From: Azonexus sp.
Lineage (GTDB): Bacteria > Pseudomonadota > Gammaproteobacteria > Burkholderiales > Rhodocyclaceae
Direction: 5' to 3'
Length of the DNA stretch: 5,771 nucleotides
NCBI GenBank assembly: GCA_030697085.1
Contig: JAUYQT010000098.1
Coordinates: 1-5,771, forward strand
In this document: positions 1 to 5,771 of the stretch, one piece after another
Layout of the letters: the number at the start of each line of letters is the position of its first letter
Numbering within the stretch: the stretch's first letter is position 1
Translations under genes and position numbers: made by a program
The notes under the pieces: generated by a model
Database searches by the model: none
What the model was told of the DNA's origin: nothing
The model's input: the letters and a program-made list of their open reading frames with translations, nothing else

Positions 1-458
1 TCGAAAAAATCGAGAGTATCCTGCCGCAAACGCAATGTGGCCAATGCGGCTTCCCGGGTTGCAAACCCTATGCTGAAGCGATCGCCAAGGGTGAAGTCGA
101 TATCAATCTGTGCCCGCCCGGTGGCATGGAAGGCGTACAAAAACTCGCTGACTTGCTCGGCCGTGAAGTCAAGGATCTGGAAGCGGAAGAGAAGCCGAAG
201 CAGATCGCCATCATCGACGAAAACACCTGCATCGGCTGCACGCTCTGCATTCAAGCTTGCCCGGTCGACGCCATCGTCGGGGCCGCGAAGCAAATGCACA
301 CGATCATCGCACCACTGTGTACCGGCTGCGAACTTTGCCTGCCCCCTTGTCCCGTCGAGTGCATTCGCATGGAAGCGATTCAGGAAAATTTTGATAACTG
401 GAAGTGGAAATACCCGGTTATTGAGATCAAGGCAGCGTCGCTGCAAAAGGCTGCCTGA
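1..458 (+). CDS. rnfB: RnfB, ferredoxin-side iron-sulfur subunit of the Rnf complex (5' end missing)
   Basis: The reading frame is open from base 3 to the TGA at 456-458, giving 151 residues with no start in the window; the ATG at 126 is internal. RnfB is usually about 170-190 residues, so only the N-terminal membrane anchor and a few following residues should be missing. The visible part begins just before the conserved cluster motif CGQCGFPGC; cysteines at visible residues 12, 15, 20 and 37 fit the extra [4Fe-4S] domain. Two ferredoxin-type motifs follow, [12 protein letters not shown] (visible residues 76-87) and [12 protein letters not shown] (106-117), each binding a [4Fe-4S] cluster. 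In the family RnfB passes electrons between soluble ferredoxin or flavodoxin and the membrane subunits on the cytoplasmic side. Its stop overlaps the rnfC start by one base. Identification is firm; the only uncertainty is the missing 5' end. Confidence 0.96.
   Translation, partial: EKIESILPQTQCGQCGFPGCKPYAEAIAKGEVDINLCPPGGMEGVQKLADLLGREVKDLEAEEKPKQIAIIDENTCIGCTLCIQACPVDAIVGAAKQMHTIIAPLCTGCELCLPPCPVECIRMEAIQENFDNWKWKYPVIEIKAASLQKAA
445..450 (+). promoter_or_regulatory. Ribosome binding site of rnfC
   Basis: AAAAGG lies inside the last codons of rnfB, 7 bases before the ATG at 458. It favours that ATG over the in-frame ATG two codons later (464), which would sit 13 bases away. Translation is probably also coupled to termination of rnfB, since TGA and ATG share one base. 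Confidence 0.5.
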
Positions 459-2254
459 TGTTGATGAAACTTTTCAAGTTCAAGGGTGGCATCAAGCCGC
501 CAACCCACAAGACAGAATCGAACACGCTGCCGATTGCTCAGGCACCGCTGCCCTCAAAGCTGATTGTGCCCTTGCACCAGAACATCGGTGGCAAGCCAAA
601 TCCGGTGGTTCAGGCCGGCGATAAAGTATTGAAGGGCCAGTTGATCGGCGAAGCTGACGGCTGGATTTCCGCCGCCGTGCATGCGCCGACTTCCGGCACC
701 GTGCTCGAAGTGGCGATGCACGTTCGCCCTCATCCTTCCGGCCTCGACTCGCTCTGCGTCGTTATCGAACCGGACGGCAAGGACGAATGGATTGCCCACG
801 CAGCGCTCGATTACCCGGCCATGCAGCCGGCTGACATCTGCACTCATCTGCAACAATCGGGCATCGTCGGCCTCGGCGGCGCCGGCTTCCCCACGCACGG
901 CAAACTGACCGCTTCGCCGACCGTGCCGATGAATGAGCTGATCATCAACGCTGCCGAATGCGAACCTTTCATCACCTGCGACGATCTTTTGATGCGCGAG
1001 CGGGCCGATGAAGTCGTCCGTGGCATCGGTATTTTCCGCGACATGCTGCGACCGAAGATCGTCATCATCGGTGTCGAGGACAACAAGCCAGAAGCGATTG
1101 CCGCGCTGCGGGCTGCGGTCGACGCGCAAAATGAGCCATTTTCCATCGTCGCCGTGCCCTCGCTTTACCCGGCTGGCGGCGCCAAGCAACTGATTCGCGT
1201 GTTGACCGGCAAAGAAGTGCCGGGTGCCATGCGGGCGACCACGGATATGGGCGTGCAGGTTTTCAACGTCGGCACCGCCTATGCTGCCTGGCGCGCCATT
1301 GGTCACGGCGAACCGCTCGTATCGCGCATTGTGACCGTCACCGGCAATGTCGAACAAGCGCGTAATTTTGAAGTATTGATCGGCACCCCGCTCGATGAGC
1401 TACTCAGGCTGGCGCAGCCCAAGCCGGATACTGACGGCATTATCATGGGTGGCCCGATGATGGGTTTTCTTGTACCCCATCCGCAAGTGCCGGTGATCAA
1501 GGCGACCAATTGCCTGATTGCCCATTCTGAACGGCTCTTTCCACCCAAAGCACCAGAAATGCCATGCATTCGCTGTGGCGCCTGTGCTGCCGTCTGCCCG
1601 CACGAACTGCAACCCTTTGAAATGTATTGGCACGCCCGTGCCAAGAACTTCGGCAAGGCGCAGGAATTCAAGCTCTTCGACTGTATCGAATGCGGTTGCT
1701 GCGCCTTTGTTTGCCCCTCACACATCCCGCTGGTCCAGTATTTCCGGTTTGCCAAGAGTGAAATCTGGGCCCGCGAACGCGAGAAAAATGCGGCTGATGG
1801 CGCCAAGGCACGATTTGAATTCAAGCAACTGCGCGACGAACGCGAAAAGGCGGAAAAAGCTGAAAAACTGGCCAAAGTAGCCGCCGCACAAGCGGCGAAA
1901 AGAGCGGCGGAGGCAGCTGCGGCAGCGGCCGCCGAGAACGCTGGCGCAACGGTCGCCCAACCTTCACCGGTAGCCACAGTAGCCAATGCTGCGACCTTGG
2001 ATGCGAGTGCCGGCGCTGCGACCATAAATACAAATGCTGGCCCTACGGTCGACACCGAAAAAGCGGCAAAAATGGCGACCATTCAAGCCGCGATGGCCCG
2101 CGCCAAAGCCCAGCGCGAAGCTGCGCCAGTGAGAAATACCGAGGCTGTCACGATCGAACAACAGCGCGCCATTGATGAAATCGAAGCACGCCGTGTAGTG
2201 CTCGAATCAACGCCGCCAGCAACGCCGACGCCGGCCGCCGAGAAAGCCGAATAA
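458..2254 (+). CDS. rnfC: RnfC, NADH-side peripheral subunit of the Rnf complex
   Basis: 598 residues. RnfC exchanges electrons with NAD(H) on the cytoplasmic face through FMN and passes them on to iron-sulfur clusters. Residues about 30-105 form the N-terminal barrel-sandwich region, with GWISAAVHAPTSGTV at 68-82. Residues 138-149 (GLGGAGFPTHGK) are the glycine-rich nucleotide/FMN loop, related to complex I NuoF, followed by NAAECEP at 164-170. YPAGGAKQLI (237-246) and MGGPMMG (330-336) are further family signatures. Two [4Fe-4S] motifs follow: cysteines 370, 373, 376, 380 and 409, 412, 415, 419. From about residue 440 to the end is a charged, alanine-rich tail (separate entry). Short RnfC proteins have about 435 residues and E. 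coli RsxC about 740, so this one is intermediate because of its tail. It overlaps rnfB and rnfD by one base each. No missing residue or frameshift seen. Confidence 0.97.
   Translation: MLMKLFKFKGGIKPPTHKTESNTLPIAQAPLPSKLIVPLHQNIGGKPNPVVQAGDKVLKGQLIGEADGWISAAVHAPTSGTVLEVAMHVRPHPSGLDSLCVVIEPDGKDEWIAHAALDYPAMQPADICTHLQQSGIVGLGGAGFPTHGKLTASPTVPMNELIINAAECEPFITCDDLLMRERADEVVRGIGIFRDMLRPKIVIIGVEDNKPEAIAALRAAVDAQNEPFSIVAVPSLYPAGGAKQLIRVLTGKEVPGAMRATTDMGVQVFNVGTAYAAWRAIGHGEPLVSRIVTVTGNVEQARNFEVLIGTPLDELLRLAQPKPDTDGIIMGGPMMGFLVPHPQVPVIKATNCLIAHSERLFPPKAPEMPCIRCGACAAVCPHELQPFEMYWHARAKNFGKAQEFKLFDCIECGCCAFVCPSHIPLVQYFRFAKSEIWAREREKNAADGAKARFEFKQLRDEREKAEKAEKLAKVAAAQAAKRAAEAAAAAAAENAGATVAQPSPVATVANAATLDASAGAATINTNAGPTVDTEKAAKMATIQAAMARAKAQREAAPVRNTEAVTIEQQRAIDEIEARRVVLESTPPATPTPAAEKAE
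1775..2251 (+). other. Alanine/lysine/glutamate-rich C-terminal tail of RnfC
   Basis: This region encodes RnfC residues 440-598, after the second [4Fe-4S] motif. Residues about 450-492 are rich in Lys, Glu, Arg and Ala with heptad-like spacing and end in a run of alanines, suggesting a long helix or coiled coil. Residues about 495-530 are low-complexity Ala/Thr/Val/Pro and probably disordered. Residues 532-552 (starting DTEKAAKMATIQAAMARAKA) resemble the repeat DPRKAAVEAAIARAKARK that, from memory, occurs several times at the end of E. coli RsxC; here I see one copy. The final stretch is Pro/Ala/Glu-rich. No cofactor motif is present. Function of the tail is unknown; docking to partner proteins is only a guess. 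Confidence 0.7.
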
Positions 2255-3270
2255 TGTTTGCCCCCGCCCCCTTCCTGCTCAAAAACACCAGCGTCAGTCA
2301 GATCATGGCGCAAGTCTGCATCGCGCTGATTCCTGGCATCGCCGCTTACGCCTGGCTAGTCAGTCCAGCCATCCTCGTCCAGCTGCTAATTACCACCGTG
2401 AGCGCATTACTCGCCGAAGCCGTCATGCTGCGCCTCCAGCGCAAATCGCTGAAGATGTTTCTGCCGGATGGCTCAGCCATCGTCACCGCCTGGCTGATCG
2501 CCCTCACCTTCCCGCCGCTCGCGCCCTGGTGGCTGATCGTTACCGGCACCGTATTCGCCATCGTTGTTGCCAAACACCTTTATGGTGGCCTCGGCCAGAA
2601 CCCTTTCAACCCGGCGATGATCGCCTTCGCCGTCTGCATTGTTTCTTTCCCGGCGCTGATGTCGCAATGGCCAAGCGTTGGCTTGCAAGCCAGCCTGCTC
2701 GAACAGATCAACGTGATTTTCGGCTTGGCGCCGCGACTTGATGCACTCTCCAGCGCCACCCCGCTCGATGCCCTGAAAACCGCGCTCAAGCTCGGCGAAG
2801 GCAATATCGATGTCGCGCAATTGCGGGCCAATCAGGAAATCTATGGCATCTTTGCCGGCCACGGCTGGGAATGGGTCGCCGCCGGTTACTTGCTTGGCGG
2901 CCTCTGGCTATGGCAACGCAAGCTGATCACCTGGCACATTCCACTCGCCTTCATCGGCGCCATGACGTTGATTTCCAGCGTGCTCTGGCTTTACAACCCG
3001 GCGCAGTTTGCCAACCCGCTGTTCCACCTTTTTTCCGGCGGCAGCATGCTTGGCGCCTTTTTTATTGCCACTGACCCGGTTTCCGGTTGCACAACACCGC
3101 GCGGCAAGCTGATTTTTGCCGCCGGCGCCGGCCTGCTCACCTACATCATTCGCGTTTTCGGCGGCTATCCGGATGGCGTTGCTTTCGCCATATTGCTGAT
3201 GAATCTCAGTGCGCCGGTCATTGATCAGCTCACCCAGCCCCCCATTTTCGGCTTGAAAGACAAGCCATGA
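2254..3270 (+). CDS. rnfD: RnfD, membrane subunit with covalent FMN
   Basis: 338 residues, close to the 352 of E. coli RsxD. RnfD is an integral membrane subunit related to NqrB that carries FMN bound to a threonine and takes part in electron transfer coupled to ion transport. Hydrophobic stretches lie at about residues 22-58 (a pair), 78-109 (a pair), 118-134, 206-220, 229-247, 262-274, 284-300 and 305-325. Signatures include LYGGLGQNPFNPAM at 109-122 and GGYPDGVAFAILL at 303-315. The likely FMN acceptor is Thr169 in SSATPLDALK (166-175), in the large loop between membrane helices; it aligns with ISQATPLDTFK around Thr187 of the E. coli protein, so the absence of a strict SGAT is normal. The start ATG shares one base with the rnfC stop, and a weak purine stretch GAGAAAG (2240-2246) precedes it by 7 bases. 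Confidence 0.97.
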   Translation: MFAPAPFLLKNTSVSQIMAQVCIALIPGIAAYAWLVSPAILVQLLITTVSALLAEAVMLRLQRKSLKMFLPDGSAIVTAWLIALTFPPLAPWWLIVTGTVFAIVVAKHLYGGLGQNPFNPAMIAFAVCIVSFPALMSQWPSVGLQASLLEQINVIFGLAPRLDALSSATPLDALKTALKLGEGNIDVAQLRANQEIYGIFAGHGWEWVAAGYLLGGLWLWQRKLITWHIPLAFIGAMTLISSVLWLYNPAQFANPLFHLFSGGSMLGAFFIATDPVSGCTTPRGKLIFAAGAGLLTYIIRVFGGYPDGVAFAILLMNLSAPVIDQLTQPPIFGLKDKP

Positions 3271-3944
3271 GTAGCGCTCGCGAATATTCGGCGAGCGGTA
3301 TGGCGCTGCGCACGGCAGCCATCCTTTTCGTTTTCGTCATTATCTTTACCGCCTTGCTTTCGGCCGCTTATCTATGGACCAAGCCGGCCATTGAAGCCTC
3401 GGCCACCGAAGCAAAAATGAAGTTGATCGACGAGGTATTGCCGCGTAGCGAATACGACAATGCGCTACTCGATGACGCCTTACCCCTGCCACCAACACCG
3501 GAACTGGGCTTGAGCAATGCATCAACGCTCTATCGGGCGCGCCAGGCCGGGCAGCCTGTGGCGGTCATTTTTGAAGCCATTGCCCCCGATGGCTATGCCG
3601 GTAAAATCCGCTTGCTACTGGCGATTCGGGCCGATGGCCAAGTCACTGGTGTGCGCGTCATTCAGCATCGCGAAACCCCCGGCCTGGGTGATTACATCGA
3701 GATCCGCAAAGACAAAAACAAGGCGCGGCCGTGGATCACTCAATTTCAAGGGATGTCTTTGACGACAGTGAGCGACAAAGATTGGAAAGTTAAAAAAGAT
3801 GGCGGCCGCATCGAGTATTACACTGGCGCCACGGTCTCGCCACGCGCCATCAGCAAAGCCGTCTTCAAGGCTGCCAAATGGGCTGATACCAACCGCCTGA
3901 GCTTGTTTGCCGAATCTGCCAAAAAATCGGGAGCCGTTCAATGA
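3267..3944 (+). CDS. rnfG: RnfG, membrane-anchored FMN-binding subunit
   Basis: 225 residues, a typical length. RnfG is related to NqrC: one N-terminal membrane helix (about residues 15-37) anchors an FMN-binding domain on the periplasmic side. The FMN is bound covalently to a threonine in the [S/T]GAT motif, here TGATVSPRAI at 186-195, with Thr189 as the acceptor. The other family hallmark, HRETPGLGDYIE, is at 134-145. The start ATG lies within the ATGA overlap with the rnfD stop; only a weak purine stretch (GAAAGA, 3255-3260) serves as ribosome site, so translation probably depends on coupling to rnfD. A second ATG at residue 12 would still leave the membrane helix intact, so the exact start is a little less certain than the identity. 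Confidence 0.96.
   Translation: MSSAREYSASGMALRTAAILFVFVIIFTALLSAAYLWTKPAIEASATEAKMKLIDEVLPRSEYDNALLDDALPLPPTPELGLSNASTLYRARQAGQPVAVIFEAIAPDGYAGKIRLLLAIRADGQVTGVRVIQHRETPGLGDYIEIRKDKNKARPWITQFQGMSLTTVSDKDWKVKKDGGRIEYYTGATVSPRAISKAVFKAAKWADTNRLSLFAESAKKSGAVQ
3929..3933 (+). promoter_or_regulatory. Ribosome binding site of rnfE
   Basis: GGGAG inside the last codons of rnfG, 7 bases before the ATG at 3941. It supports that start, which also forms a 4-base ATGA overlap with the rnfG stop. Confidence 0.5.
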
Positions 3945-4633
3945 TCACTCGCGAAGAGTTTAATACCATCGCCAGAAATGGCCTGTGGAAGCAGAACAGT
4001 TCCCTGGTCCAGATCCTTGGTCTGTGCCCCTTGCTGGCCGTGACGACCAACGCCGTGAACGGCATCATGCTTTCGCTTGCCACCATTCTCGTCATGGCCG
4101 TCGCCAACGTTGCGGTCGCCTCGCTGCGTAACTTCATTCCACACGAGATCCGCATTCCGGTCTTTATTCTGATCGTTGCGGCCCTGGTGACTGTAGTCGA
4201 CCTGCTTTTTAATTCCAATTTGCATGAACTGTATCTGGTGCTCGGCATCTTCATTCCGCTGATCGTCACCAACTGCATCGTGCTGGCTCGTGTCGAAGCC
4301 TTTGCCGCCAAAAACTCGCCGCTGCAATCAACTTTTGATGGCATTTTTATGGGCCTCGGTATGTTGTGGACGCTCGCCCTGCTCGGCGCCATGCGCGAAC
4401 TGATCGGTAACGGCACTTTGTTCGCCGGTATTGATATGGTTTTCCCCAATTTGCAACCGATCCAGTTGCTCCCTGAAAGCTACCCCAACTTTCTCCTCGC
4501 CATGCTGCCGCCAGGCGCCTTCATCCTGCTTGGCTGCATGATTGCCTGGAAAAACTGGATGGATGCCCGCGCTACCGAACGGGCCAGGCTCAAGCCAGTG
4601 GCACCCGTAGCCACGGCGGCTGGCGCCCACTAA
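3941..4633 (+). CDS. rnfE: RnfE, integral membrane subunit carrying half of the membrane [2Fe-2S] site
   Basis: 230 residues, the usual RnfE length (E. coli RsxE has 231). RnfE and its homologue RnfA are related to NqrD and NqrE; structures of Nqr and Rnf complexes show the pair holding a [2Fe-2S] cluster in the middle of the membrane, with cysteines from both. The candidate ligands are Cys29 in GLCPLLAV (27-34) and Cys112 in VTNCIVLARVEAFA (109-122), both strongly conserved in the family. Hydrophobic segments at about 24-60, 72-90, 97-117, 133-152 and 185-203 fit a six-helix fold with short half-helices. FDGIFMGLG (132-140) and the GAMRELIGNGTL stretch (149-160) are also typical and distinguish RnfE from the shorter RnfA. 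The C-terminus ends in a basic, Ala/Pro-rich tail. It is the last rnf gene here; no rnfH follows. Confidence 0.96.
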   Translation: MITREEFNTIARNGLWKQNSSLVQILGLCPLLAVTTNAVNGIMLSLATILVMAVANVAVASLRNFIPHEIRIPVFILIVAALVTVVDLLFNSNLHELYLVLGIFIPLIVTNCIVLARVEAFAAKNSPLQSTFDGIFMGLGMLWTLALLGAMRELIGNGTLFAGIDMVFPNLQPIQLLPESYPNFLLAMLPPGAFILLGCMIAWKNWMDARATERARLKPVAPVATAAGAH

Positions 4634-4642
4634 AAACTGATC

Positions 4643-4658
4643 GCCCCCTGCGGGCTTT
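4643..4658 (+). terminator. Possible weak hairpin after rnfE
   Basis: GCCC (4643-4646) can pair with GGGC (4652-4655) around a five-base loop, followed by only three T residues. This has the outline of an intrinsic terminator, but the stem is short and the T run poor, so it may at most attenuate read-through into the next gene. It lies 9 bases after the rnfE stop in the only intergenic gap between complete genes. Confidence 0.25.
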
Positions 4659-4662
4659 CGCC

Positions 4663-4666
4663 GAGG
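4663..4666 (+). promoter_or_regulatory. Ribosome binding site of the RlmN/Cfr-like gene
   Basis: GAGG ends 10 bases before the ATG at 4677. An earlier ATG at 4669 is in another frame and only 2 bases from this site, so 4677 is the better start. Confidence 0.4.
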
Positions 4667-4676
4667 CAATGTCCGC

Positions 4677-5726
4677 ATGCGTATCGCACAACTTCGTCAA
4701 ACCCTGCGCGCAAACGGGGCAAAAACTTGCCACGAGGATCGCATTCTCCGTGCCTGGTTGCAGGCCAAGGCTCTGGAAAGTGGCCCACGGCGCCGGCCGG
4801 CCGATGATTTTCATCCCCTTGAACTACGTGCCGCCCTGCCTGAGCTTGCCGCTGAACTGAGCGGGATGGCTCGGCTTCGTTCGAGCCACCCGGGTGAAGA
4901 TGGCTCGGAACGCCTGCTCGTTGAACTGGCTGATGGCCAAACCGTAGAAAGCGTCCTTTTGCCCCGCGATGGCTTATGTGTCTCAACCCAGGTTGGCTGC
5001 GCCGTCGGCTGTGTTTTCTGCATGACCGGCCGCGACGGCTTGCTGCGCCAACTCGATAGTGCCGAGATCGTCGCCCAGGTCGTGCTGGCACGTCACCGGC
5101 GAATGGTCAAACGAGTGGTATTCATGGGGATGGGCGAACCGGCGCACAATCTGGAAAATGTGCTGGAAGCAATTGACTTACTCGGCACCGCCGGCGGTAT
5201 TGGTCATAAAAATCTGGTTTTTTCCACCGTTGGCGATCCGCGCGTTTTTGCCCGCCTACCGCTGGAAGCCGTCAAACCGGCCCTCGCCCTGTCACTACAC
5301 TCGACCAATGCTGAATTGCGTGCCCGCCTGCTGCCCAGAGCGCCGCGCCTTGACCCGGCCGAACTGGTCGAACTCGGCGAAGAATATGCTCGCCGTACCG
5401 CTTACCCGATCCAGTATCAATGGACGCTACTCGAAGGCATCAATGACAGCGAGGAGGAAATGGATGGCATCGTCCGACTCCTTACCGGCAAATATGCCAT
5501 CATGAATCTGATTCCCTACAACACCATCGACGATCTGGGTTTCAGGCGCCCCTCGACGGAACGCGCCATCGCGCTGGCCAAGAGTCTGCATTCACGCCGC
5601 ATTCTGACCAAATTACGCAATTCGGCCGGGCAGGATATCGATGGTGGTTGTGGTCAGCTGCGGGCTCGCTCGACGCCGCCGGGTGAAATCAAAATCGCCC
5701 CTTTGAATTATTCACCGTCGCCATAA
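4677..5726 (+). CDS. Radical SAM RNA methyltransferase of the RlmN/Cfr family
   Basis: 349 residues (E. coli RlmN has 384). Family members methylate adenine in RNA: RlmN makes m2A at 23S rRNA A2503 and tRNA A37; Cfr makes m8A at A2503. Cys108, Cys112 and Cys115 in CAVGCVFC form the CX3CX2C motif binding the radical SAM [4Fe-4S] cluster. Cys101 in LCVSTQVGC matches E. coli Cys118, and Cys325 in DIDGGCGQL matches the methyl-carrying Cys355. GMGEP (151-155) is the SAM-binding loop; FSTVG (182-186), LALSLHSTN (203-211), LLEGINDS (251-258) and NLIPYN (277-282) are further signatures. The N-terminal accessory region lacks the RlmN stretch resembling KPFRADQVMKWMY, and the protein ends about 24 residues after Cys325. 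Parts recall Cfr (CMTG after the cluster, INDS). I therefore give no symbol: it may be a paralogue beside a classical rlmN elsewhere. Same strand as rnf, 43 bases downstream, so possibly co-transcribed. Confidence 0.9.
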   Translation: MRIAQLRQTLRANGAKTCHEDRILRAWLQAKALESGPRRRPADDFHPLELRAALPELAAELSGMARLRSSHPGEDGSERLLVELADGQTVESVLLPRDGLCVSTQVGCAVGCVFCMTGRDGLLRQLDSAEIVAQVVLARHRRMVKRVVFMGMGEPAHNLENVLEAIDLLGTAGGIGHKNLVFSTVGDPRVFARLPLEAVKPALALSLHSTNAELRARLLPRAPRLDPAELVELGEEYARRTAYPIQYQWTLLEGINDSEEEMDGIVRLLTGKYAIMNLIPYNTIDDLGFRRPSTERAIALAKSLHSRRILTKLRNSAGQDIDGGCGQLRARSTPPGEIKIAPLNYSPSP

Positions 5727-5771
5727 AGATCAAGCCTGGCTCTACGGTCAACCCAAAAAATTAGCGTATTT

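Noticed and set aside
37..624. A 195-codon + strand open frame across the rnfB/rnfC junction
   Set aside because: It overlaps two certain genes in another frame and its product is Arg/Ser-rich low complexity, as expected from an out-of-frame reading of GC-rich coding DNA.
554..1357. A 267-codon antisense open frame inside rnfC
   Set aside because: It lies opposite well-conserved rnfC codons, shows no recognisable domain and has a composition typical of antisense shadows in GC-rich genes.
1303..2082. A 259-codon antisense open frame rich in Ala and Ser
   Set aside because: Its Ala/Ser-rich sequence simply mirrors the low-complexity tail and iron-sulfur region of rnfC; no motif is seen.
2701..2820. 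RnfD FMN site lacking a strict SGAT motif (SSAT), as a possible loss of the flavin
   Set aside because: RnfD homologues, including E. coli RsxD (SQAT as I recall), tolerate other residues at that position; the acceptor threonine is present.
3865..4449. A 194-codon antisense open frame across rnfG/rnfE
   Set aside because: It is Ser/Thr/Met/Arg-rich without any domain and opposite conserved RnfE membrane segments; judged a shadow.
4791..4804. GC-rich palindrome around GGCCGGCC
   Set aside because: It is inside coding sequence for an Arg/Pro-rich stretch and is explained by codon use; no repeat of it elsewhere suggests a regulatory or mobile origin.
5720..5752. A minus-strand TTGACC with a CTTTAT 17 bases on, resembling a promoter
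   Set aside because: The -10 part matches the consensus poorly and it would point into the antisense strand of the methyltransferase gene.
5708..5770. Possible end of a convergent minus-strand gene: an open frame from the right edge to a stop at 5708-5710, reading ...FWVDRRARLDLYGDGE
   Set aside because: Only about 20 codons are visible, I do not recognise them, and an open stretch this short is expected by chance. Sequence beyond the right edge would settle it.

Overview
The window is an ordinary-looking chromosomal stretch, GC-rich and fully coding on the + strand. It holds most of an rnf operon (Rnf/Rsx ion-translocating ferredoxin:NAD+ oxidoreductase) followed by a radical SAM RNA methyltransferase gene of the RlmN/Cfr family. 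Gene order, protein similarity as I recall it, and codon use suggest a Gram-negative proteobacterium, most likely a betaproteobacterium (Rhodocyclales-like). That placement is inference from general features, not from a marker gene.

Layout: rnfB enters truncated at the left edge and ends at 458. It is followed by rnfC (458-2254), rnfD (2254-3270), rnfG (3267-3944) and rnfE (3941-4633). Every junction overlaps by 1 or 4 bases, so the five genes almost certainly form one translationally coupled unit. rnfA, the remaining core subunit, is expected just upstream, outside the window. A 43-base gap holding a weak possible hairpin separates rnfE from the RlmN/Cfr-like gene (4677-5726). The last 45 bases hold nothing I can support.

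How the parts work together: RnfC (NAD(H) side, FMN and two [4Fe-4S]) and RnfB (ferredoxin side, several [4Fe-4S]) are the peripheral electron-transfer subunits. RnfD and RnfG carry covalently bound FMN in and at the membrane. RnfE, with RnfA, carries a [2Fe-2S] cluster across the bilayer. In proteobacteria the complex usually uses the ion gradient to drive electrons from NADH to low-potential ferredoxin or flavodoxin, for nitrogenase, SoxR reduction or other reductive enzymes. All cofactor-binding motifs that should lie in the window are intact, so the complex looks functional.

The downstream enzyme keeps all five cysteines needed for RlmN/Cfr chemistry but departs from classical RlmN at its N-terminus and around the C-terminal cysteine motif. 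Its RNA target is therefore open. This is the one point in the window worth a second look. I found no RNA genes, mobile elements, CRISPR arrays or convincing new system.
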